Below are positions 1 to 4,813 of a stretch of 10,898 bases of DNA, piece after piece (position 1 is the stretch's first letter; the number at the start of each line of letters is the position of its first letter). The notes under the pieces were generated by a model, which saw only the letters and a list, made by a program, of their open reading frames with translations, was not told the origin of the DNA and did no database searches. The translations under genes were made by a program, and so were the position numbers. Source of the stretch: Caryophanales bacterium UBA1719 (GTDB taxonomy: Bacteria > Bacillota_I > Bacilli_A > RFN20 > CAG-826); contig DCIT01000046.1 of assembly GCA_002317145.1 (NCBI GenBank), forward strand, positions 42,416 through 53,313, written 5' to 3'.

Positions 1-1391
1 GTAATAGAATCAGTATTAAGTGGTTTACCTCTTAAAGGTAATATTGCTTGATGAAGTCTGTCTCTTCCTTTTCTTGCTGATCCACCTGCTGATTCACCTT
101 CAACAATAAATAATTCATTCTTAGGATAATCTTTAGATTGCGCAGGAGTTAATTTATCAGAAAGAATAATTTCTTTTCTTTGCTTTTTACCACGAGCTTC
201 ATCTTTTGCTTTTCTTGCCGCTAATCTAGCGTTTTGAGAATCAATACATTTTTGAACAAGATTAACAGCAAACTCGCTATTTTCGTTTAAGAAATATGTT
301 AGTTTTGTATAAACAAAATTATTAACTAAAGAAGTTGCTTCAGGAGTTCCTAATTTCTCTTTTGTTTGACCTTCATACTCAAGTTTATTCTCAGGAACTT
401 TTAAAGATAAGACAGCGGTTAATCCTTCACGGATATCTCCACCTTCTAATTTCTTTCCTCTTAGTAATCCTTTTTCTTCAGCATAATCATTAACCGCTCT
501 AGTGATACCTAATTTAAATCCTGTTTCATGTGTACCACCATCATGAGTTCTAACGTTATTAGCATAGCTATAAATAGACTCATTATAATCATTTGAACAA
601 TATTGTAATGCGACTTCCATTTTAATTGGAGAAGTTGTATCAGAAAAATAAATTACTTGAGATATTGGAGTTTTATTTTGCGTTAATGCTGCAACATATT
701 CTCTTAATCCTTCAGTGTAATAATAACTAACTTCGTTATATGGGATACTTCTTTCATCTTTGATATTGAATCTTACTTTACCTAAGACAAATGCAGATTC
801 TTGTAAGTGTGATGTAATAGTCTCCCACTTAAATTCTGTTGTTGTAAATATTTTAGAATCAGGTTTAAAGTTTACTATAGTACCAGTCTTACGAGTCTCT
901 CCAATAACCTCTAAAGGAGTGACTAATTTACCACCCTTCTCATAACGGATATGTGAGATCTTTCCATCGCGATATACAGTAACATCAAGCCATTCACTTA
1001 AAGCATTAGTAACTGACGCTCCAACACCATGTAAACCAGCAGAATTAGAATAAACTTTATCTGAGAATTTACCACCTGAATGTAATTCAGTAAATATTAA
1101 GTCAATCGCGGATTTATTATATTTTTTATTTATACCAACTGGGATACCTCTACCCTTATCTTCAACAGTAATAGAGCCATCTTTTTTTAATGTAACATTA
1201 ATTGTATCGCCATAACCATTAAGCGCTTCGTCAACACCATTATCGACTATTTCCCATACTAAATGATGTAGGCCACGAGAAGAAGTCGAACCAATATACA
1301 TTGCTGGACGTTTACGAACACCAGCTAATCCGGTTAAGACTTCAATATCATCTGCACCATAATTACTGGACTTAATGTGTTCATTTGCCAT
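1..1391 (-). CDS. parE: DNA topoisomerase IV subunit B (ParE), partial, C-terminus beyond window edge
   Basis: This is the ATPase subunit of a type IIA topoisomerase. With ParC it would relax and decatenate DNA using ATP. The first 463 codons are visible and the rest lies left of position 1. The GHKL ATPase domain shows the catalytic Glu and Asn in WEIVDNGVDEA (E47, N51), DKGRGIP (residues 78-84) and the ATP-lid motif GLHGVG. A TOPRIM domain starts near residue 425 with VEGESAGGSA (catalytic Glu about 431), followed by GRDR and LPLRGK. I favour ParE over GyrB because of the basic linker ARKAKDEARGKKQRK followed by LSDKLTPAQ, and because of GSTSSRGLHHL; these resemble Firmicutes ParE. A GyrB assignment is not fully excluded. 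The ATG at 1391 is the only start after an in-frame stop three codons upstream. No Shine-Dalgarno precedes it, and a promoter lies within about 10 nt of the start. Confidence 0.8.
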   Translation of the reverse strand, partial: MANEHIKSSNYGADDIEVLTGLAGVRKRPAMYIGSTSSRGLHHLVWEIVDNGVDEALNGYGDTINVTLKKDGSITVEDKGRGIPVGINKKYNKSAIDLIFTELHSGGKFSDKVYSNSAGLHGVGASVTNALSEWLDVTVYRDGKISHIRYEKGGKLVTPLEVIGETRKTGTIVNFKPDSKIFTTTEFKWETITSHLQESAFVLGKVRFNIKDERSIPYNEVSYYYTEGLREYVAALTQNKTPISQVIYFSDTTSPIKMEVALQYCSNDYNESIYSYANNVRTHDGGTHETGFKLGITRAVNDYAEEKGLLRGKKLEGGDIREGLTAVLSLKVPENKLEYEGQTKEKLGTPEATSLVNNFVYTKLTYFLNENSEFAVNLVQKCIDSQNARLAARKAKDEARGKKQRKEIILSDKLTPAQSKDYPKNELFIVEGESAGGSARKGRDRLHQAILPLRGKPLNTDSI

Positions 1392-1402
1392 AACGTTTAA
1401 TT

Positions 1403-1431
1403 ATTTTACAAAAAAACGAGTAATTTTGCAA
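1403..1431 (-). promoter_or_regulatory. Putative parE promoter, very close to the start codon
   Basis: Read on the minus strand, a -35-like TTGCAA (1431-1426) and a -10-like TAAAAT (1408-1403) are separated by 17 nt. Only 11 nt separate the -10 box from the ATG, which puts the start of transcription about 0-5 nt before it. The -35 box lies inside the 10-bp palindrome TTTTGCAAAA (1424-1433). The boxes are seen in the sequence; promoter function is inferred. Confidence 0.5.
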
Positions 1432-1541
1432 AAACTTCTCGCGTGAGCGTATTTAAAAACTAGTCGTTTCTCACATATGCGCGCAACTTTTCACAATAAT
1501 AAATATTTCGACTATATTAATATAATTATATTATTATAAGT

Positions 1542-1573
1542 AAAAAAAAGAGCACCTTATAAAATGCTCTTTT
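1542..1573 (-). terminator. Rho-independent terminator after the efp-UPF0154 genes
   Basis: A perfect 9-bp inverted repeat (AAAAGAGCA at 1546-1554 with TGCTCTTTT at 1565-1573) encloses a 10-nt loop. On the minus strand it is followed by a run of eight T (1549-1542). It sits about 20 nt after the stop of the UPF0154 gene and separates that group from parE. The T-run orientation fits minus-strand termination. Confidence 0.85.
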
Positions 1574-1595
1574 ATAAATAAATTTTAAATATTTA

Positions 1596-1811
1596 TTATT
1601 GAGAATTTCTCATGTTATTCATGACTGCTCTAATTTGAGCTTCAGATGGTTTTCTACCCATAGACATGAACATTGCTCTAATCATATTTTCGTTGATTGG
1701 AGGATTCTTTTTCATTTCTCTTTTAATTAATTTTCTTGTTAAGACAAATCCTAAGACTAATCCACCAACAAAGCATCCAATTGCGATACCAACAATACTA
1801 CCTGTACCCAT
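1596..1811 (-). CDS. UPF0154 (YneF-like) small membrane protein
   Basis: A 71-residue protein with one N-terminal membrane segment (about residues 5-25, rich in Gly, Ile and Val), then a basic stretch (TRKLIKREMKK) and the family's conserved tail NPPINENMIRAMFMSMGRKPSE (residues 36-57). This layout matches UPF0154/YneF proteins of Bacillota and Mollicutes in length and order. Their molecular role is not established, so none is assigned. The start is supported by an AAGGAG site that overlaps the stop codon of efp; the two genes are 11 nt apart and probably co-transcribed. Topology, by the positive-inside rule, is N-terminus out and the C-terminal helix in the cytoplasm (inference). Confidence 0.93.
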   Translation of the reverse strand: MGTGSIVGIAIGCFVGGLVLGFVLTRKLIKREMKKNPPINENMIRAMFMSMGRKPSEAQIRAVMNNMRNSQ

Positions 1812-1822
1812 ATATTTTCTCC

Positions 1823-2383
1823 TTATTGTGCACGTCCGTCATATAGACCAGAATCGGTACGGACATAAATGGTTTCTCCATTATCAATAAATAATGGAAC
1901 TTTGCATTGATAACCAGTTTCTAATGTAGCGGTTTTCATTGCGGATTTAACTGTATCACCACGAACTGCTGGTTCACAATCAGTGATCTTTAATGCTACT
2001 TTAACCGGCATTGAAATACCTAAGATTTCATCATTATATGAAAGAATATCAATCTCAGTATTTGCGACTAAGAAGTTTAATTCCCATTTTAATCTTTCTT
2101 TAGAAATTTCAATTTGTTCATAGCTGACATTATCCATAAATACTAAAGTATTTCCGGAATCATATAGATAAGACATTTTCTTTTTGTCCAATCTAATTAA
2201 GTCAACCATATAACCAGAGTTACGTGATAATTCCACGATAGCACCTGTTTTAACATTTTTAACTTTTACTTTAGCGACCATCTTTCTCATCGCTGTTTTA
2301 TTTAATAATATATCCATGACTTGGAACATATTATTTTCGTCCATAAAATAATTACCTGGACGGAGTTCAGTAACATTTATCAT
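1823..2383 (-). CDS. efp: Elongation factor P
   Basis: EF-P binds between the ribosomal P and E sites and helps peptide-bond formation at polyproline stretches. The protein has 186 residues, the normal length, with the usual three beta-barrel domains: the KOW-like domain I (about 1-62), the OB domain II (about 65-126, with SYEQIEI and DEILGISMPVKVAL) and C-terminal domain III (about 130-186, with GDTVKSAMKTATLETG, VPLFIDNGETIYV and DG.Y..R). It aligns without gaps to the first 47 residues of Bacillus subtilis EF-P as I recall that sequence. The modified loop differs: the usual PGKG (Lys32) is TAMR here, with Met32 at the tip. AAGGAG lies 9 nt before the ATG, and a perfect TATAAT box lies at 2416-2411. 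It is probably transcribed with the downstream UPF0154 gene. Confidence 0.96.
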   Translation of the reverse strand: MINVTELRPGNYFMDENNMFQVMDILLNKTAMRKMVAKVKVKNVKTGAIVELSRNSGYMVDLIRLDKKKMSYLYDSGNTLVFMDNVSYEQIEISKERLKWELNFLVANTEIDILSYNDEILGISMPVKVALKITDCEPAVRGDTVKSAMKTATLETGYQCKVPLFIDNGETIYVRTDSGLYDGRAQ

Positions 2384-2410
2384 GTGTATCTCTCCTTTTT
2401 AACCTTATCT

Positions 2411-2416
2411 ATTATA
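2411..2416 (-). promoter_or_regulatory. Putative -10 box for efp
   Basis: On the minus strand a perfect TATAAT lies 27 nt before the efp start codon, so transcription would start near 2404 and leave a leader of about 20 nt containing the AAGGAG site. No good -35 hexamer is visible 16-18 nt upstream. The box overlaps the gap just after the MBL hydrolase stop codon, and no terminator separates the two genes, so read-through from rpmG is also possible. Confidence 0.45.
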
Positions 2417-2425
2417 TACAAAAAA

Positions 2426-3052
2426 TTAATTTAAGTACTCGTTTTTTAAAAAATTATATTCTCTACTTAGTAAAGTTTTACTTCCGTGTCCTGGATAAAC
2501 GATTGTATCATTATCAACTTCATGCGGTAATCTAAATAGCTTTTTTAATGATTTAGAGACATTACGAGACTCGCTAGTGGGTAAATCGTGTCTTCCTATA
2601 GCATGCAAGAATAACGTGTCTCCAGTAAGCACTATTCCTTTTTCTTTAATGTAATAGCAAACACTACCAGAGGTATGAAATGGAGTGTGTATCACTTCGA
2701 TTTCTATACCTATTATATTTATAATACCTTCTTCTATTGTATGAATATCTAATCCATCAACAACGAATTCATTATATGACATAAAGGAACAATTATATCT
2801 AGGATTAGTTAGACATTGTTCTTCTCCTTTATAAATATAAACTGGAACATTTTTAATATTTATTAATCCCTCTATATGATCATAATGACCATGAGTGAGT
2901 AACACTCCTTTTAGATTAAGATTTCTTTGTTTAATGCTATTAATTAAACAGTCATTATGATTAAAACCAGGATCCACTAAAAGGCAATCCTGGTTATTAA
3001 TTAATAAATAACTATTACAATTGTGCTCAAAATAGAGCAATTCAATTTTCAT
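2426..3052 (-). CDS. MBL-fold metallo-hydrolase, glyoxalase II-like
   Basis: A 208-residue metallo-beta-lactamase-fold hydrolase that probably binds two metal ions. The ligand motifs are in order: THGHYDH (His54, His56, Asp58, His59), the second histidine motif HTPFHTSGS (His126), GDTLF (Asp145), IGRHDLPT and YPGHG (His189). The order and spacing match the compact hydroxyacylglutathione hydrolase-like group (YqgX/GloB-like) of Bacillota. The natural substrate cannot be told from sequence. The second motif has Phe125 where most relatives have Gly (HTPGHT). The gene follows rpmG with only 4 nt between stop and start and has no Shine-Dalgarno of its own, so its translation is probably coupled to rpmG. 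The protein should be cytoplasmic; no signal peptide is seen. Confidence 0.9.
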   Translation of the reverse strand: MKIELLYFEHNCNSYLLINNQDCLLVDPGFNHNDCLINSIKQRNLNLKGVLLTHGHYDHIEGLINIKNVPVYIYKGEEQCLTNPRYNCSFMSYNEFVVDGLDIHTIEEGIINIIGIEIEVIHTPFHTSGSVCYYIKEKGIVLTGDTLFLHAIGRHDLPTSESRNVSKSLKKLFRLPHEVDNDTIVYPGHGSKTLLSREYNFLKNEYLN

Positions 3053-3056
3053 TTAA

Positions 3057-3212
3057 TTAAGATTTTTTCTCTTTATGAATAGTCTCTTTATTGCAACGTG
3101 GGCAATATTTTTTCTTTTCGATTCTATCTGGTTGTTTTCTTTTATTTTTACTAGTAATGTAGTTCTCTTCTCCACATACTGTACATTTTAATGTAATGTG
3201 ATCTCTAGCCAT
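3057..3212 (-). CDS. rpmG: 50S ribosomal protein L33
   Basis: A 51-residue protein beginning MARDHITLKCTVCGEENY and ending in a lysine-rich tail. It is the large-subunit protein L33. Cys10-x2-Cys13 and Cys37-x2-Cys40 form the zinc-ribbon knuckles of the zinc-containing form; TSKNKRKQPDRIE and KKYCPRCNKET are typical family segments. AGGAG sits 9 nt before the ATG. The gene is first in a minus-strand group and is followed 4 nt later by the MBL hydrolase. The zinc-binding type is often one of several L33 paralogues in Bacillota; whether others exist here is outside the window. Confidence 0.96.
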   Translation of the reverse strand: MARDHITLKCTVCGEENYITSKNKRKQPDRIEKKKYCPRCNKETIHKEKKS

Positions 3213-3240
3213 ATGTATTTTCTCCTAATTAAGCATAAAT

Positions 3241-3268
3241 ATATTATCACTATTCGAAGATATCGCAA
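3241..3268 (-). promoter_or_regulatory. Putative rpmG promoter
   Basis: On the minus strand TTGCGA (3268-3263) is followed after 16 nt by TAATAT (3246-3241), itself overlapping GATAAT (3248-3243). Transcription would start near 3233, about 20 nt before the rpmG ATG and upstream of its AGGAG site. The match is moderate. It is divergent from the nucleoside operon promoter, and about 15 bp separate the two -35 boxes. Confidence 0.4.
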
Positions 3269-3283
3269 CTTTTTATATTTTAA

Positions 3284-3312
3284 TTGATATATCATTTCAT
3301 TTATGAAATAAT
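3284..3312 (+). promoter_or_regulatory. Putative promoter of the nucleoside uptake operon
   Basis: TTGATA (3284-3289) and AATAAT (3307-3312) each match the sigma-A consensus at five of six positions and are 17 nt apart. An overlapping TAATAT (3309-3314) is an alternative -10. Either choice puts the transcription start at about 3319-3322, just before the structured leader. A near-palindrome covers the spacer and the -10 box. Confidence 0.6.
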
Positions 3313-3315
3313 ATA
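3288..3315 (+). promoter_or_regulatory. 28-bp near-palindrome over the promoter, candidate operator
   Basis: The left half TATATCATTTCATT and right half TATGAAATAATATA are reverse complements at 12 of 14 positions, with a perfect core ATTTCAT-TT-ATGAAAT (3294-3309). It fills the space between the -35 and -10 boxes and covers the -10. A third ATGAAAT half-site lies at 3321-3327, 18 bp downstream in direct orientation. This is the usual position for a repressor operator. The regulator is not encoded in the window and its identity is unknown. Confidence 0.5.
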
Positions 3316-3320
3316 CCAGT

Positions 3321-3344
3321 ATGAAATTTAAGCATATTAAATAA
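3321..3344 (+). CDS. Possible 7-codon leader peptide (MKFKHIK), leaderless
   Basis: An ATG lies exactly where the operon promoter should start transcription, giving seven codons and a TAA stop. There is no Shine-Dalgarno, so it could only be read as a leaderless message. The codons overlap the 5' arms of two leader helices, so translation would change the fold. The reading frame is seen, but such short frames arise easily by chance in AT-rich DNA. Low confidence as a real gene. Confidence 0.2.
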   Translation: MKFKHIK

Positions 3345-3388
3345 TATATTTAATAGGGGGTTGTGCCCCCTTTTTTATTGCTTAAATT
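3325..3388 (+). promoter_or_regulatory. Structured 5' leader, three abutting helices, of the nucleoside operon
   Basis: Three perfect inverted repeats fit together without gaps. P1 is 3325-3334 with 3379-3388 (AATTTAAGCA/TGCTTAAATT, 10 bp). P2 is 3335-3342 with 3348-3355 (TATTAAAT/ATTTAATA, 8 bp, 5-nt loop). P3 is 3356-3360 with 3366-3370 (GGGGG/CCCCC, loop TTGTG). Only 3371-3378, a U-tract plus AT, is unpaired at the junction. The predicted transcript starts within about 6 nt of P1, and the AAGGAGG site follows 8 nt after it. The purine riboswitch core is absent. It may be an attenuator or an uncharacterised cis-regulatory RNA; function is inferred. Confidence 0.5.
3355..3376 (+). terminator. 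Terminator-like hairpin upstream of the operon's first gene
   Basis: AGGGGG, loop TTGTG, then CCCCCT followed by more T (3371-3376) is a textbook rho-independent shape on the plus strand. No complete plus-strand gene ends before it; the neighbouring gene, rpmG, runs the other way. It therefore lies between the operon promoter and the first start codon, where it would act as a leader terminator (attenuator). Read on the minus strand it lacks a downstream T-run. Confidence 0.6.
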
Positions 3389-3409
3389 ACTTATCTAAGG
3401 AGGGAGTAT

Positions 3410-4801
3410 ATGAAGAAATCCTTAAAGTTGTTAGTGATGCCTGCTGCAATTCTTTTAGCTGCATCAACATTAACTAGTTGTAATCCTGGCGGAAATATTG
3501 AGATTGCAATGATCTCTGACGTTGGAGATATCGATGATGGAGGTTTTAACCAAGGTTGTTGGCAAGCTGTTAAAGATTATGGTAGAGATCATAATAAACA
3601 ATATGACTATTATCGTCCGTTCGCCGATAGCGACTTTGCTAGAAAATGTTCTGTTCGTCAAGCAATAGCTAAAGGTGCAAAAATTATTATTCTCCCTGGA
3701 TTTAAATTTGGAGATACTGCTGCGCAAATGGCGAATGAAAATAAAGAAACCAAATTTGTCTTGATTGATGCTCCAGTTGAAAATCCTCCTAAAAATTTAA
3801 TTTCTGTTACGTATGACTTTGCTGTATCAGGGTGGTTAGCAGGATACGCTGTATGCAAAGATTATTTTACATTTGATTATCAAACTGATGGAAAATTAAA
3901 AGACAATTATGGTTTTGGATATTTTGGTGGTATGTCTAATCCAGGCGTTTATCCTGTTGGATTTGGATATATTCAAGGTATTTTATACGCTGCTCAAGAA
4001 TTTGTATTAGAAAATAAAATAACAAATTTGCCTTTTATTAACATTGAATATGATTACGCAGGTGTATTTATGCAAGATGATATGGCTTGTATTAAATGTA
4101 AAGGTTGGTTAACTAACTCTGATCCTAAATATAACACGAAAGTAATATTTGCTTGCGGAGGTAAATTATATCAATCAGTGACTGAAGCTGTTGGTTATTA
4201 TAATGAACACTTCTTACCTCAAAACGAAAGAAATTTTGAAGATCAAAATGCTCCAAGAAACGCTGCAAGATGGATTGGAGTTGATGGTGATCAGTACAAC
4301 TTACTTAAAGAACAAAAACCAGATGATATTAAATCTATAATTACTTCTGGATTAAAGGATGTTGGTCAAACTGTTAAAGTTTCATTAGATTATTATTTTA
4401 ACAATGCTTGGGATGATATTGTAAATAACAATATAAATTTAGGTCTTAATTCAAGATTTGTAGCAAACGAGAATAAACACGAGTTTGATCCTATATATTC
4501 ATATGTAGGCATTCCTGATCACGAAAATGACAAAAAAGTATTAACAGGATTTAAAACATTTACAAACGAAGATTTGAATAATGCAAAAAAAATAATTACT
4601 CAAGCAGTCGAACCTTCATTTAAAATTTACAGTGGAATGAGTAAAGAATTTGGCGAAGAAGAAGGTATGCCTTCATGTTTTAATACCGAAAAATATTTTA
4701 AAAGCGAATATAACAAACAACAATTTAAAGAACAAGCACATGAAAACGATAAATATCCTTTAGATAGATATATCGTTCATACACCAGAACCAAAGAAATA
4801 A
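3410..4801 (+). CDS. BMP-family nucleoside-binding lipoprotein of an ABC importer
   Basis: This is the substrate-binding component of a nucleoside ABC importer (BMP/PnrA family, comparable to B. subtilis YufN/NupN). The signal peptide has a KK start, a hydrophobic core (residues 5-20) and the lipobox LTSC, with Cys24 as the predicted lipidated residue, so it should be anchored outside the membrane. Family motifs are ISDVGDIDDGGFNQGCW (35-51), GSxLAGY-like SGWLAGY (140-146), GYFGGMSNPGVYPVGFGYIQG (170-190), WIGVDGDQ (288-295) and ITSGLKDVGQ (311-320). At 463 residues it is about 100 longer than typical relatives. The excess is a polar, charged C-terminal region (about 350-463) of unknown role. 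AAGGAGG (3397-3403) lies 6 nt before the ATG. It is the first gene of the operon, with the ATPase 12 nt downstream. Nucleoside rather than another ligand is inferred from family and from deoD in the same operon. Confidence 0.93.
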   Translation: MKKSLKLLVMPAAILLAASTLTSCNPGGNIEIAMISDVGDIDDGGFNQGCWQAVKDYGRDHNKQYDYYRPFADSDFARKCSVRQAIAKGAKIIILPGFKFGDTAAQMANENKETKFVLIDAPVENPPKNLISVTYDFAVSGWLAGYAVCKDYFTFDYQTDGKLKDNYGFGYFGGMSNPGVYPVGFGYIQGILYAAQEFVLENKITNLPFINIEYDYAGVFMQDDMACIKCKGWLTNSDPKYNTKVIFACGGKLYQSVTEAVGYYNEHFLPQNERNFEDQNAPRNAARWIGVDGDQYNLLKEQKPDDIKSIITSGLKDVGQTVKVSLDYYFNNAWDDIVNNNINLGLNSRFVANENKHEFDPIYSYVGIPDHENDKKVLTGFKTFTNEDLNNAKKIITQAVEPSFKIYSGMSKEFGEEEGMPSCFNTEKYFKSEYNKQQFKEQAHENDKYPLDRYIVHTPEPKK

Positions 4802-4813
4802 GGAGGTAGCATA

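Noticed and set aside
760..945. Short plus-strand open frame inside parE, and similar antisense frames in efp, the ATPase and other genes
   Set aside because: They lie opposite well-conserved genes, have no ribosome binding sites and show no recognisable protein features.
1..1391. Assignment as gyrB
   Set aside because: The basic linker before the TOPRIM domain and the GSTSSRGLHHL segment fit ParE better. The C-terminus and a neighbouring parC or gyrA, which would settle it, are outside the window.
1666..1890. Plus-strand hydrophobic frame opposite the UPF0154 gene
   Set aside because: It is the antisense of a conserved family member with a good Shine-Dalgarno; the hydrophobicity is a by-product of the complementary membrane segment.
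3325..3388. Small mobile palindromic element (MITE-like) with 10-bp terminal inverted repeats
   Set aside because: No target-site duplication is visible, there is no second copy in the window, and the ends coincide with the predicted transcript start and the approach to the ribosome binding site, which fits a leader better.
3230..3409. Purine, 2'-deoxyguanosine or preQ1 riboswitch upstream of the nucleoside operon
   Set aside because: The conserved purine-aptamer core and kissing loops, and the preQ1-I sequence, are not present; the leader is too short and AT-rich apart from the G5/C5 hairpin.
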